Below are positions 44,423-53,306 of a DNA stretch of 64,000 nucleotides, piece by piece. Numbering within the stretch: the stretch's first letter is position 1; each line of letters begins with the position of its first letter. The position numbers were made by a program, and so were the translations under genes. This DNA comes from an uncultured Lachnospiraceae bacterium (GTDB lineage Bacteria; Bacillota; Clostridia; Lachnospirales; Lachnospiraceae): positions 171,794 through 235,793 of the forward strand of contig CAJTUC010000002.1 in assembly GCA_910579395.1 (NCBI GenBank), written 5' to 3'. The notes under the pieces were generated by a model. That model saw nothing but the letters and a program-made list of their open reading frames with translations, had not been told where the DNA came from and did no database searches.

Positions 44423-45114
44423 TGACCAAAAAAACAAAAGCCATTCTGGATTTGCTGGACGCCCACTATGGAACGGAGTATATCTGTTACCTGAATCATG
44501 AAAATGCCTGGCAGCTTTTGATCGCTACGATACTTAGCGCACAGTGTACCGACGCCAGAGTAAACATCGTAACAAAGGATTTGTTTCAGAAATATACCTG
44601 CATCGATGACTTTGCCAATGCTGATCTGAAAGAATTGGAGCAGGATATCCATTCTACCGGTTTTTATCATAACAAGGCGAAAAACATTATCGCCTGCTGT
44701 CAGGATCTGCGGGATAAATTCGGCGGGGAAGTGCCGAAGTCCATAGAAGAATTGACATCCCTTGCAGGGGTCGGGCGCAAGACGGCCAATGTCATACGAG
44801 GCAATATTTTTCATGAGCCAAGTATTGTAGTGGATACGCATGTTAAACGAATCTCCAAAAAACTCGGTATTACGAAAGAAGATGAACCCGTCAAGGTGGA
44901 GATGGAATTGATGAAGGCACTTCCGAAAGACCACTGGATTCTCTGGAATATTCAGATCATCACGCTGGGCCGTCAGATATGTAAGGCACCGACGCCGAAA
45001 TGCGGGGAGTGTTTTCTGAAGGAACACTGTGCAGACTATAATGCGCGGGAAAAACAGAATCGTCGCGCTTCTACAGGCGGCAGTAAACAGAAGGACAACG
45101 GAACGCAGGCATGA
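44422..45114 (+). CDS. nth: Endonuclease III
   Basis: A 230-aa DNA glycosylase/AP lyase for oxidised pyrimidines (base excision repair). Helix-hairpin-helix LTSLAGVGRKTANVI with the catalytic Lys, catalytic Asp in IVVDTHVKRISKK, and four-cysteine iron-sulfur loop (CKAPTPKCGECFLKEHC). The C-terminal 20 residues are a basic polar extension. ATG 44422 overlaps the preceding stop; the longer frame overlaps that gene by about 100 bases and is not used. ATGA overlap with the next gene. Confidence 0.95.
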   Translation: MTKKTKAILDLLDAHYGTEYICYLNHENAWQLLIATILSAQCTDARVNIVTKDLFQKYTCIDDFANADLKELEQDIHSTGFYHNKAKNIIACCQDLRDKFGGEVPKSIEELTSLAGVGRKTANVIRGNIFHEPSIVVDTHVKRISKKLGITKEDEPVKVEMELMKALPKDHWILWNIQIITLGRQICKAPTPKCGECFLKEHCADYNAREKQNRRASTGGSKQKDNGTQA

Positions 45115-45812
45115 TTGACACATATGTATCTTTGGATTTGGAGACAACTGGACTTAATCCAAAACTTGACAAAATAATTGAAATCGGTATGGTGAAAGTA
45201 TGCGATGGGGAAATTACTGCGCAGATGGAAACTTTTGTAAATCCGGGGAGGGCACTCGAACAGCGTATTGTCGAACTGACGGGAATTGAAGATAAGCAGC
45301 TCGCGGACGCGCCTGAAATTGCGGAAATTCTGCCGGAGGCGCTTGCCTTTATCGGCGATGATATACTGCTTGGCCATGGAGTGCTGTTTGATTACTCTTT
45401 TATGAAAAAGGCGGCGGTCAATCAGCGTCTTGTTTTTGAGAAAAAGGGAATCGATACCCTGAAACTGGCGAGAACTTTTTTGCCGGAGCTAAAAAGCAGA
45501 AGCCTTGCTTTCTTATGCGAACATTTTGGGATTGAGCACAGCGCGCATCGGGCGCTTGCCGATGCAAAAGCAACGGCGGTTTTGTATCATAAGCTGGCAG
45601 AACTTTTTTATCACCAAAATGAAGCGGTATTTGAACCGGCAGCCCTTGTGTATCATGCGAAACGGGAAACGCCGATTACCATACCGCAAAAAGAACAGTT
45701 ATATAAATTGATAGACAAGCATAGACTAAAAGTAGACTATCAATTGGAAAAGCTTACCCGTAACGAGGCGAGCCGCATTATGACTCGGATTCTTGCAGAA
45801 TACGAACGATAG
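45111..45812 (+). CDS. DnaQ/PolC-type 3'-5' exonuclease
   Basis: A 233-aa DEDDh exonuclease. Exo I SLDLETTGLNP, Exo II GHGVLFDYSFM, Exo III with HRALADAKAT. The C-terminal 60 residues carry an extra basic helical domain (ITIPQKEQLYKLIDKHRL). It follows nth with an ATGA overlap, which suggests a role in DNA repair or proofreading. The 3' end overlaps the converging - strand gene by 35 bases. Confidence 0.9.
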   Translation: MIDTYVSLDLETTGLNPKLDKIIEIGMVKVCDGEITAQMETFVNPGRALEQRIVELTGIEDKQLADAPEIAEILPEALAFIGDDILLGHGVLFDYSFMKKAAVNQRLVFEKKGIDTLKLARTFLPELKSRSLAFLCEHFGIEHSAHRALADAKATAVLYHKLAELFYHQNEAVFEPAALVYHAKRETPITIPQKEQLYKLIDKHRLKVDYQLEKLTRNEASRIMTRILAEYER

Positions 45813-46386
45813 CGTTTTTCATTGCAGAGTTCAGGGATTCTGCGGTCGGATAGAGCTGTTTGATCTTTTCGGGAGTGTTTTCTTCCTTATATATTTCACA
45901 AAGAAGCTTGTAGGAGCCGCTGACATCCGTTCCGGTAGAAACTGCATATTCCAGGACTTCGCGGGCTTCTTTGATATATCCGTTTTTATGCAGATAAGAA
46001 GCCCATTGATTCAGAGTCCTGGCGAGAATGGTATAGTTCTGGTCATACTTGGACAATAAATCAATATTGGGTGCGCCATATTTCAATTTTAAGTCCGTGT
46101 TGGTGATTCCGGTAAAGTTAACGATTTTGGATTCACCTAATGTGCGGAGCGTTTCTTTGTATTCAGCGGCCTGTTCATCATCCGGAAGAAGCTGCATGGA
46201 AAGGCACTCGAAGGGAATTTTAATATAGAGAAGGTCGTCTAACGGCTGGCGTCTTGTATTGTTGGCCCGGCGTTCTTTTTCCCAAAAGGAACGGTCCTTC
46301 TCGGCGTCTATACGGCTGTGCTTGGAAATCTCGTAAGTGAGCCATGCAGTAAATACGAGGAAACTTGCAAAAAGAGGAAATTTCAT
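45778..46386 (-). CDS. Membrane-anchored helical-repeat protein, unknown
   Basis: A 202-aa protein. One N-terminal membrane segment (FPLFASFLVFTAWLTYEI), a basic/acidic linker, then a soluble domain whose second half reads like TPR-type helical repeats (YTILARTLNQWASYLHKNGY, IKEAREVLEYAVSTG). ATG 46386 begins the membrane segment behind AAAGGAT; the longer frame adds 14 residues. Function unknown. Confidence 0.72.
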   Translation of the reverse strand: MKFPLFASFLVFTAWLTYEISKHSRIDAEKDRSFWEKERRANNTRRQPLDDLLYIKIPFECLSMQLLPDDEQAAEYKETLRTLGESKIVNFTGITNTDLKLKYGAPNIDLLSKYDQNYTILARTLNQWASYLHKNGYIKEAREVLEYAVSTGTDVSGSYKLLCEIYKEENTPEKIKQLYPTAESLNSAMKNAIVRILQESES

Positions 46387-46462
46387 ATATAATATCCTTT
46401 CAGAGTGGGTGGTTATCTTTATGTCCAAATTCGCAGGTTTTGTATAAGGGAGGGTTATTGTG

Positions 46463-46570
46463 ATGTTTTCATTTCATAATAAAAAATCGAGGCAGAGAAT
46501 ATCAGCGGTCATTATTGTCATATTGGTTCTGGCTATGGTACTGCCTCTTGTATTGAGTGTTGCCGGTTAA
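46463..46570 (+). CDS. 35-aa single-pass membrane microprotein
   Basis: A short gene: MFSFHNKKSRQRISAVIIVI and then a hydrophobic segment to VLSVAG. Basic N-terminus followed by one membrane helix. RBS GGGAGGG lies 6-7 bases before the start. It resembles the small uncharacterised membrane proteins often found in Firmicutes (for example DUF4044-like), but I cannot assign it. It is preceded by AAATTCGCAGGTT, similar to the recurrent leader cassette, and followed by vanW. Confidence 0.65.
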   Translation: MFSFHNKKSRQRISAVIIVILVLAMVLPLVLSVAG

Positions 46571-46630
46571 TATTTTAAGTTTAACATATTTTTGGCAGAG
46601 AAGCAATGTAGCAGAAAGGGGAGATTTGCT

Positions 46631-48172
46631 ATGTTAAAAGTAAGGGGAAGGCTGACATTCATAACGACATTGATGGTTGGGGTTCTGTCAATGGGTATGA
46701 CGGTTCATGCCGAAGAAGAAAAAATTGAATCGGGGATTTACGCGGATCAGATCAATCTTTCCGGATTGACTGTTTCCGAAGCAAAAAGTGAGGTACAGGC
46801 TTATGTAGATTCTTTCAGTGATCTGCAGATTACGCTGCATGCAGTGGATGATCAGGCAATCATTACAACTGCGTCAGAGATAGGGCTGAAGTGGGCGAAT
46901 CCGGAGATTATTGATGAGGCGGCAGGCCTTGGCAAAGACGGAAATATTGTTCAGTGTTATAAAGCACTGAAGGATTTGGAATATAGCAATAAAATATATG
47001 AAGTAAAATTTGATTTTGATAAAGAGAAGATCAGGACGCTGATTGAAGAGCAAAGCGCACAGTATAATAAAGAGGCAGTCGATGCAGTGCTGACAAGGAC
47101 AGATGGTGTTTTCCGGATTGATGAAGGGCAGGCTGGAATAGTGATCGATGTCAATGCGTCCACGGAAGCGGTCTACAACTATCTGGTCAATGACTGGCAG
47201 GGTGAGGCGGGTTATGTCGATTTGGCAGTGACTGTTCAGGAGCCGCGGGGTAATGCGGAGGACCTGGCGAAAGTAACGGATGTGCTTGGAACCTTTACGA
47301 CAAGCTATTCCACCTCTAATGGTTCACGCAGCGCGAATGTGGCAAATGGCTGTAAACTGATTGATGGTCATACGCTGTATCCGGGGGATGAATTTTCGGC
47401 TTATGAAGCGGTTTCTCCTTTTTCGCAGGCGAACGGATATTATATGGCGGCTTCTTATTTGAACGGACAGGTGGTGGACAGTCTCGGCGGTGGTATCTGC
47501 CAGGTTTCTACGACTTTGTATAATGCGGTTTTGCGTGCGGAACTGGAAGTGACGGAACGGTATAATCATTCCATGATCGTTACTTATGTAGACCCTTCTG
47601 CGGATGCGGCGATTGCGGAATCTTCGGGAAAAGATTTTAAGTTCGTGAACAATACGAATTATCCGATTTATATTGAAGGAATTACAACACCCGATAAACA
47701 GATTACTTTTACGATTTACGGTGTAGAGACGAGAGACAGCAACAGAGAAGTCATTTATGAGAGCGTTGTATTGGAAAGAAACGTGCCGGAGGAAGAGATC
47801 ATTTACGCCAATGAATCTTTGCCGCTCGGTTATTGTTCCGTTCAGTCGGCGCACGTTGGCTATAAAGCCCAGCTTTGGAAAGTCGTTAAAGTAAATGGCG
47901 TAGAAGTCAGCAGAGAACAGGTAAACAGCAGTTCTTATAATAAATCACCGAGAAATGCGACGGTTGGAACCGCAACGGCAGACCCGGAGGCATATAATGC
48001 GATTATGGCGGCAATTGCCACCAATAGCATCGATCAGGTAAAAGCGGTAGCAGGCGCTTATCAGGCACAGGCCGATGCGGCGGCAGCACAGGCGGCGGCA
48101 GCGGAACAGCAGCCACCGGCACCGCAGCCGGAGCCTCAACCAGCGCCGCAGCCGGCACCGGAAGGCGAATAG
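46631..48172 (+). CDS. VanW family protein
   Basis: A 513-aa secreted or anchored protein. Signal-like N-terminus (LTFITTLMVGVLSMGMTVHAEE), a peptidoglycan-binding-like four-helix/beta domain at about 30-200 (YADQINLSGLTVSEAKSEVQ), and a VanW domain at about 220-400 (PGDEFSAYEAVSPF, GGGICQVSTTLYNAVLRAEL, YNHSMIVTY). A Pro/Ala/Gln-rich low-complexity tail may cross the wall. The function of VanW is not established. ATG 46631 follows GGGGAG. The stop TAG is the first base pair of the hairpin at 48172. Confidence 0.9.
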   Translation: MLKVRGRLTFITTLMVGVLSMGMTVHAEEEKIESGIYADQINLSGLTVSEAKSEVQAYVDSFSDLQITLHAVDDQAIITTASEIGLKWANPEIIDEAAGLGKDGNIVQCYKALKDLEYSNKIYEVKFDFDKEKIRTLIEEQSAQYNKEAVDAVLTRTDGVFRIDEGQAGIVIDVNASTEAVYNYLVNDWQGEAGYVDLAVTVQEPRGNAEDLAKVTDVLGTFTTSYSTSNGSRSANVANGCKLIDGHTLYPGDEFSAYEAVSPFSQANGYYMAASYLNGQVVDSLGGGICQVSTTLYNAVLRAELEVTERYNHSMIVTYVDPSADAAIAESSGKDFKFVNNTNYPIYIEGITTPDKQITFTIYGVETRDSNREVIYESVVLERNVPEEEIIYANESLPLGYCSVQSAHVGYKAQLWKVVKVNGVEVSREQVNSSSYNKSPRNATVGTATADPEAYNAIMAAIATNSIDQVKAVAGAYQAQADAAAAQAAAAEQQPPAPQPEPQPAPQPAPEGE

Positions 48173-48252
48173 ATTGAAAAATCAGAGATTTTTCAATCGC
48201 AAGTTTGTGCTTGCGCCCAAACTCGCAGGTTGAGAGAAAGGCATGGTTATTA
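48172..48252 (+). repeat. Hairpin pair and recurrent leader cassette
   Basis: GATTGAAAAATC-aga-GATTTTTCAATC (48172-48198), GCAAG / CTTGC (48199-48214), then CTCGCAGGTTGAGAGAAAGG and CATGGTTATTAG. This is the same cassette that precedes genes at 15805 and 56676, but here it leads straight into repeat copy H instead of a gene. Confidence 0.75.
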
Positions 48253-48384
48253 GTGTGAAGAGAAGTTCTAAGGCTCATAGCATAGGCTGTTTCGCCAAGA
48301 ACTTCTATGGATTTGCAAAGCAAATCTTCTTCACACCGAAGAATGCCCAAAATACGGGCATTCTTCATCACAAATTTATTTGTG
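48253..48384 (+). repeat. Modular three-way-junction repeat, copy H
   Basis: Outer stem GTGTGAAGA (48253-48261) / TCTTCACAC (48328-48336). Arm 1: AGAAGTTCT / AGAACTTCT. Arm 2: GATTTGC-aaa-GCAAATC. Then GAAGAATGCCC-aaaata-CGGGCATTCTTC (48338-48366) and CACAAAT / ATTTGTG (48369-48384). Nearly identical to copy D in the core. The linker ATGGAGGTTATT then supplies the RBS GGAGG of the next gene. Confidence 0.88.
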
Positions 48385-48416
48385 TTCGGATTTTGAGATT
48401 AATCATGGAGGTTATT

Positions 48417-49403
48417 GTGAGAGACGGGAAAATATCGGAGAGTGTGCTTATGCGCTCCGTTTTGAGAAAGATAAAGACCAAAAGAGAAGAAGTAGTATGC
48501 GGCGCAGGGATAGGGGTAGACTGCGCCGTTTTATCGTTTGGTGAGGGCGAAGAAACTGTTCTTTCTACGAATCCCGTCTGTGCGCCGGCAGATATGGTCT
48601 GCGTTTATGGAATGCACAGGGCCTTGAATAATATAGCCGCAGCAGGAGCAGAGCCGGTCGGTATTTTGATTTCCGCTATGCTTCCGGCAGACACGGAAGA
48701 ACCTGCGCTCCAGAATATGATGGCGCAGGCGGAGGAAATCTGCCGGCAGTATCATGTTCAGCTATCCGGCGGGCATACGGAATTGACGGAAACGGTAATA
48801 CAGCCGGTCCTGACCGTAACGGGCATCGGTAAGCGAAAGAAAGCGGATACGGATATGCGGCGTATAAAGCCCGGTCAGGATGTTATCGTCAGTAAATGGA
48901 TTGGACTGGAAGGTACGGTGCGGACAGCCAGAGAGTACAGGGCGGCGCTGCTTACCAGATATCCGTCCAGAATGATAGACGAGGCGGCGGGCTTTGAGCG
49001 TTTCCTTTCAATTATACCGGAGGCCGCTACCGCCCGTAAGTCCGGCGTCTGCGGAATTCATGATGTTTCACAGGGCGGCATTTTCGGTGCGCTGTGGGAA
49101 ATGGCAAATGGAGCCGGCGTTGGACTGGAAATCGATTTGAAAAAACTGCCGGTCAGGCAGGAAACCATTGAAATATGTGAATTTTATGATCTGAATCCGT
49201 ATGAATTGTCATCGGGAGGGTGCCTTTTGATGACGACGGAGGACGGAAACGGTCTTGCTGCGGCATTGGAAAGGGAAGGCATCCCGGCGGTCGTTGTCGG
49301 AAAAACAACTGCCGGAAACGACAGAGTACTTTTCAATGAGGAAGAGCGGCGTTTTCTGGAACCGCCAAAGACAGATCAATTCTATAAGTTAACCAAAGTG
49401 TGA
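48417..49403 (+). CDS. AIR synthase-related (PurM/HypE-like fold) protein
   Basis: About 328 aa. N-terminal AIRS domain (VCGAGIGVDCAVLSFGEGEE, GMHRALNNIAAAGAEPVGIL, QLSGGHTELTETVIQPVLTV) and C-terminal AIRS_C domain (SGVCGIHDVSQGGIFGALWE, LSSGGCLLMT). It resembles HypE but lacks the C-terminal cysteine tail of HypE (ends YKLTKV), so a hydrogenase-maturation role is unlikely. GGAGG at 48407-48411, which belongs to the repeat linker, fits a GTG start at 48417; ATG 48405 is the alternative. The gene ahead of an Lrp regulator and aminotransferase. Confidence 0.8.
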   Translation: MRDGKISESVLMRSVLRKIKTKREEVVCGAGIGVDCAVLSFGEGEETVLSTNPVCAPADMVCVYGMHRALNNIAAAGAEPVGILISAMLPADTEEPALQNMMAQAEEICRQYHVQLSGGHTELTETVIQPVLTVTGIGKRKKADTDMRRIKPGQDVIVSKWIGLEGTVRTAREYRAALLTRYPSRMIDEAAGFERFLSIIPEAATARKSGVCGIHDVSQGGIFGALWEMANGAGVGLEIDLKKLPVRQETIEICEFYDLNPYELSSGGCLLMTTEDGNGLAAALEREGIPAVVVGKTTAGNDRVLFNEEERRFLEPPKTDQFYKLTKV

Positions 49404-49518
49404 GAAGAAGTTCTAAAGGCGTCTCGTCATAGGATTCGCGCGTTGAGAAAGGAGCATGGAGGAAAGGTTGAAAGAAAAGAACTTTCTACCATTGATTTGA
49501 GCGTCTGCTGAAGCAGAC
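49402..49518 (+). repeat. Decayed modular repeat, copy I
   Basis: GTGTGAGAAG-AAGTTCT at the stop codon, a GGAGCATGGAGGAAAGGTTG linker-like stretch, AGAACTTTCT, then an intact hairpin GTCTGC-tgaa-GCAGAC (49503-49518). The outer stem partner is lost. Confidence 0.55.
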
Positions 49519-49532
49519 AGAGAGGAGTAAAA

Positions 49533-50015
49533 ATGAGAGAAAAATTATTGTCAATGATTGAAAAGAACAGCCGAATCGATGTAAAGGAACTGGCCGTTCT
49601 CATGGGAGAAGAAGAAATTGATATCGTGAATGAACTTGCGGCGTTGGAGAGCGAGGGAATTATTTGCGGTTATCACACGCTGATCGATTGGGAAAAGACT
49701 TCCATCGAAAAGGTCAGTGCGTTGATTGAGGTAAGAGTGACGCCACAGCGCGGCCAGGGTTTTGATAACATTGCTGAGCGTATTTACAAATATCCGGAAG
49801 TAAATTCCGTTTATCTGATTTCCGGCGGTTATGACCTTCTCGTTACACTGGAAGGAAAATCCTTAAAGGAGGTATCCGCTTTTGTATCGGATAAGCTTTC
49901 TACGCTGGATACGGTGCTCAGCACGGCAACGCATTTTATTTTGAAAAAATACAAAGATCACGGAACGATTTTGATGAAGAAACGTGAGGACACGAGAGAG
50001 AAGGTGACACCGTGA
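49533..50015 (+). CDS. Lrp/AsnC family regulator
   Basis: A 160-aa regulator. N-terminal helix-turn-helix (ELAVLMGEEEIDIVNELAAL) and a C-terminal RAM ligand-binding domain (YPEVNSVYLISGGYDLLVTLEG). RBS GAGAGGAG. It overlaps the aminotransferase start (GTGA), so both are translated together and it probably responds to amino acids. Confidence 0.9.
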   Translation: MREKLLSMIEKNSRIDVKELAVLMGEEEIDIVNELAALESEGIICGYHTLIDWEKTSIEKVSALIEVRVTPQRGQGFDNIAERIYKYPEVNSVYLISGGYDLLVTLEGKSLKEVSAFVSDKLSTLDTVLSTATHFILKKYKDHGTILMKKREDTREKVTP

Positions 50016-51178
50016 GAAGCCCGTTAGCAGATAAAGTAGTGGAAATAAAACCATCCGGTATTCGAAAATTTTTCGATATTGTAAGCGAGATGGATGATGT
50101 CATTTCTCTGAGCGTCGGAGAACCGGATTTTGACACACCTTGGCATATTCGGGACGAGGGTATCTATTCATTGGAAAAAGGGCGCACCTTTTATACTTCC
50201 AATGCCGGATTGAAGGAACTGAAAGAAGAGATATGCCATTACCTGAAAAGAAAACAGGGGCTGGAATATGATCCGAAGGATGAGGTATTCCTGACGGTGG
50301 GAGGTTCCGAAGGAATTGATGCGGCGATGCGCGCCATGCTGAATCCCGGTGAGGAAGTACTGATACCACAGCCAAGCTTTGTATCCTATGAGCCCTGTAC
50401 GATACTGGCAGGCGGCGTTCCGGTCATCATCGAATTGAAAGCGGAAAACGAATTCCGCCTGACGGCGAAGGAATTAGAAGATGCCATTACGGAGAAAACA
50501 AAGCTTCTGGTGCTTCCGTTTCCGAATAATCCGACCGGCGCTATTCTGGAGAGAAAAGATTTGGAGGAAATCGCGGAGGTCATTATCAAACATGATATAT
50601 TCGTGATGTCCGATGAAATTTACGCAGAACTGACTTACAAAGACAAACATGTATCGATTGCGGAAATACCGGGAATGCAGGAGAGGACCATTCTCATTAA
50701 CGGTTTTTCCAAAGCATATGCTATGACGGGATGGCGTCTCGGTTACGCGTGCGGTCCAAAAGAAATCATTGCGCAGATGCTTAAAATTCATCAGTTCGCG
50801 ATCATGTGTGCGCCGACGACCAGCCAGTATGCGGCAGTAGAGGCGCTGCGGAACGGGGATGAGGATGTGGCGGAAATGAGAGAGGCGTATAATCAGAGAA
50901 GAAGATATCTGATGAGTGCCTTCAAGGAAATGGGGCTGGAATGCTTTGAACCTTTCGGCGCATTTTATGTATTCCCGTGCATTAAGGAATTCGGACTGAC
51001 CAGCGATGAATTTGCGACAAGATTCTTAAAGGAAGAAAAGGTAGCGATCGTACCGGGTACGGCATTCGGCGACTGCGGAGAAGGCTTTCTGCGGATATCC
51101 TATGCTTCTTCTCTGGAGAATCTGAAGATTGCGATGGGAAGACTGGCGGAGTTTATCGAGAGATTACGGAAACAGTAG
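50012..51178 (+). CDS. Class I/II pyridoxal-phosphate aminotransferase
   Basis: A 388-aa fold-type I aminotransferase (aspartate/aromatic/PatA-like). Conserved blocks are SLSVGEPDFDTP near the N-terminus, PFPNNPTGA, SDEIYAELTY, and the PLP lysine in NGFSKAYAMTGWRLGY (near residue 233). GTG start inside the stop of the Lrp gene behind GAAGGTG. Substrate not predictable; the Lrp-type partner supports amino acid metabolism. Confidence 0.93.
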   Translation: MRSPLADKVVEIKPSGIRKFFDIVSEMDDVISLSVGEPDFDTPWHIRDEGIYSLEKGRTFYTSNAGLKELKEEICHYLKRKQGLEYDPKDEVFLTVGGSEGIDAAMRAMLNPGEEVLIPQPSFVSYEPCTILAGGVPVIIELKAENEFRLTAKELEDAITEKTKLLVLPFPNNPTGAILERKDLEEIAEVIIKHDIFVMSDEIYAELTYKDKHVSIAEIPGMQERTILINGFSKAYAMTGWRLGYACGPKEIIAQMLKIHQFAIMCAPTTSQYAAVEALRNGDEDVAEMREAYNQRRRYLMSAFKEMGLECFEPFGAFYVFPCIKEFGLTSDEFATRFLKEEKVAIVPGTAFGDCGEGFLRISYASSLENLKIAMGRLAEFIERLRKQ

Positions 51179-51300
51179 TGTGAAGAGATTCCGACTTGTA
51201 GAGCGGGTCTTGCTCATACGGAAAAAGTCTGATATTCAGGCCTGGCTGTTTCGCAAAGTCAGCATAGCCGATCTGGAAGTTCTGCGGCTTGCACAGGAGG
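51178..51300 (+). repeat. Decayed modular repeat, copy J
   Basis: Starts GTGTGAAGAG at the last base of the aminotransferase stop. It contains remnants of the enlarged arm 1 seen in copies E and K (AAGTCTGA / TCAGGCCT, AAGTCAGC / GCCGAT) and of arm 2 (GCTTGC). The RBS AGGAGG of trmL lies in the decayed 3' part. Confidence 0.6.
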
Positions 51301-51306
51301 ATTGCC

Positions 51307-51807
51307 ATGCACATTGTTTTGCATCAGCCGGAGATACCGGCAAATACGGGAAATATCGGGAGAACCTGTGTGGCGACGGGAACGGGTTTACATCTGATCG
51401 AGCCGCTTGGTTTTCGCTTGGATGAGCGTTCCATCAAACGTGCCGGCATGGATTACTGGGAACAGCTTGATGTGACAAGATACATAAATTATCGGGAATT
51501 TCTGGAAAAGAACCCGGGCGCAAAGATATGGATGGCGACGACTAAGGCCAAAAAGATCTATACGGAGGCGGCTTTCGGGATGAATGATTTTATCATGTTC
51601 GGAAAGGAGAGCGCGGGTATTCCGGAAGAGCTTTTGGTTGAGAATGAGGAAAACTGCATCAGAATTCCCATGCTCGACCAGATACGTTCCCTGAATCTTT
51701 CCAATGCCGTTGCAATCGTGCTCTACGAAGCGCTGCGACAGAATGATTTCGGAAGTATGCAGCGGGAAGGGGAACTTCACCGCCTGCACTGGAAACCTGA
51801 ATCATAA
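51307..51807 (+). CDS. trmL: tRNA (cytidine(34)-2'-O)-methyltransferase
   Basis: A 166-aa SPOUT-class methyltransferase that modifies the wobble base of tRNA-Leu. Opening MHIVLHQPEIPANTGNIGRT, the knot region FGKESAGIPEELL and IPMLDQIRSLNLSNAVAIVLYEAL are diagnostic. ATG 51307 lies 5 bases after CAGGAGG; the longer frame adds 6 residues. Confidence 0.94.
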   Translation: MHIVLHQPEIPANTGNIGRTCVATGTGLHLIEPLGFRLDERSIKRAGMDYWEQLDVTRYINYREFLEKNPGAKIWMATTKAKKIYTEAAFGMNDFIMFGKESAGIPEELLVENEENCIRIPMLDQIRSLNLSNAVAIVLYEALRQNDFGSMQREGELHRLHWKPES

Positions 51808-51814
51808 ATCTATT

Positions 51815-51879
51815 GGGAGAATGCCGTTTTTTAGGCATTCTTCCGGGCAAAAAGATTTGCCTTGCAAATCTTTTTGCCC
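51815..51879. terminator. Double hairpin, convergent terminators
   Basis: GGGAGAATGCC / GGCATTCTTCC (51815-51844) followed at once by a perfect 16-bp stem GGGCAAAAAGATTTGC-ctt-GCAAATCTTTTTGCCC (51845-51879). They separate trmL (+) from the kinase gene (-), whose stop codon overlaps the last base. The second stem contains the GATTTGC / GCAAATC arm typical of the modular repeats. Confidence 0.7.
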
Positions 51880-53303
51880 TAGTAATCGTCTTCGATATCG
51901 GCTTCCGGCAGAGAGAAGATAAATTCCGTGCCGACGCCTTCCGTGCTGATGACGTTAATATGTTCACCGTGGGACTGGATGATTTCTTTCGTAATGGAGA
52001 GACCGAGGCCGGTCCCTTTTTTGTCTTTGCCGCGGGAGATATCCGATTTGTAGAAACGGTCCCAGATCAGTTTCAGATTATCTTTCGGGATGCCGATACC
52101 GGAATCTTTGACGCTGACAAAAATTTTGTTATGCTTTTCAGTCGTTTCCAGTTTGATGATAGAATTGTGGCGGCTGAATTTGATTGCGTTATCGAGCAGA
52201 TTGTATAATACCTGCTGGATTTTTCCCATATCTGCAGTAACGTACATTTCTTCGCCGGTCAGGATAAGCTCGATAGCAATCTTTTTTTCCCGGCAGGTTC
52301 CCTCGAAGGAAGCCGCTACGTTTCGGATGACCTGATTGATGTCGAAATCTGTTTTTTCCAGAAGCATTCCTTTTGTATTCAGATTGTTCAGGGTCAGCAG
52401 GCTGTTGGTAAGTTTCGTCAGCCGTTCCGTTTCATTTAGGACAATGGTGAGATATTTTTCATGTAGTTCCGGCGGAATCGTGCCGTCGAGCATGGCTTCC
52501 AGGTAGCCTTTGATAGAGGTCAGCGGAGAGCGGAAATCATGGGAGACATTGGCAACAAATTTTTTCTGATCGTCTTCTGAACGGGCAATTTCACCTGCCA
52601 TATACGACAGCGCGGCCGCCAGATATCCCATTTCGTCCTCGCTTTCCATGGAAAGCTCATAGTGCATATTGCCGCTTGCATACTGTTCCGTTGCTTCTGT
52701 AATTTTGCGCAAAGGAATATAGACCATTTCCGTGAAAAAAATCAAAATGATCAGAGACAGCAGAAACAGGATTATCAGCATAATATAGGAAATATTCAGC
52801 AGGCTGTTGGTAGAATTCTGGATGCTGCTCATAGGACAATGAATGACAACATAGCCTTTGACCTTAAAATCGGAAGTAATGGGTGCAAAAACGCTCAGCA
52901 TTTCTTCCGTAAAGGAGCCAAAAAAGTTGCCTGTCGTATAATAAGAGCCTTCCGTAATAGTCGAGTCGAAGTTCTCGATGACGACTTCGTTTTCTACATC
53001 GATTGGAGCAGTAGAATCGAGCACCATACGTCCGGAAGGGTTGATGATCCAGATGATGGCATTCAGATAGGTATCCAGCGCATCTAACTGAGCTTTTACC
53101 GCTTCCAGTGTCGTTTCACTGCTATACAGGTCCGAAGCGTATGTATTGGCAATCAGTGTCGCCTCCCTGTAAAGGGAATCTGCCTTGTCTTTTTTCAAAT
53201 GATCCAGTGTCATGTTAGAGACAAAGGTAGCTACAACGATAAAACCAAAAAATCCAAAAATGAAATAAGCCAGTATAAATTTTAAGTATAACGTTTTTCT
53301 CAT
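51879..53303 (-). CDS. Sensor histidine kinase with HAMP domain
   Basis: A 474-aa two-component sensor. Membrane segments at about 8-30 and 170-195 flank an extracytoplasmic sensor domain. HAMP at about 195-245 (YIPLRKITEATEQYASGNMH), H-box FVANVSHDFRSPLTSIKGYL, N-box LLDNAIKFSRHN, G-boxes KDSGIGIPKDNLKLIWDRFY and GTGLGLSITKEI. Directly downstream of its response regulator in an operon with mutS2. Similar to Firmicutes cell-wall or phosphate sensors; signal unknown. Confidence 0.94.
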   Translation of the reverse strand: MRKTLYLKFILAYFIFGFFGFIVVATFVSNMTLDHLKKDKADSLYREATLIANTYASDLYSSETTLEAVKAQLDALDTYLNAIIWIINPSGRMVLDSTAPIDVENEVVIENFDSTITEGSYYTTGNFFGSFTEEMLSVFAPITSDFKVKGYVVIHCPMSSIQNSTNSLLNISYIMLIILFLLSLIILIFFTEMVYIPLRKITEATEQYASGNMHYELSMESEDEMGYLAAALSYMAGEIARSEDDQKKFVANVSHDFRSPLTSIKGYLEAMLDGTIPPELHEKYLTIVLNETERLTKLTNSLLTLNNLNTKGMLLEKTDFDINQVIRNVAASFEGTCREKKIAIELILTGEEMYVTADMGKIQQVLYNLLDNAIKFSRHNSIIKLETTEKHNKIFVSVKDSGIGIPKDNLKLIWDRFYKSDISRGKDKKGTGLGLSITKEIIQSHGEHINVISTEGVGTEFIFSLPEADIEDDY

Positions 53304-53306
53304 AGT

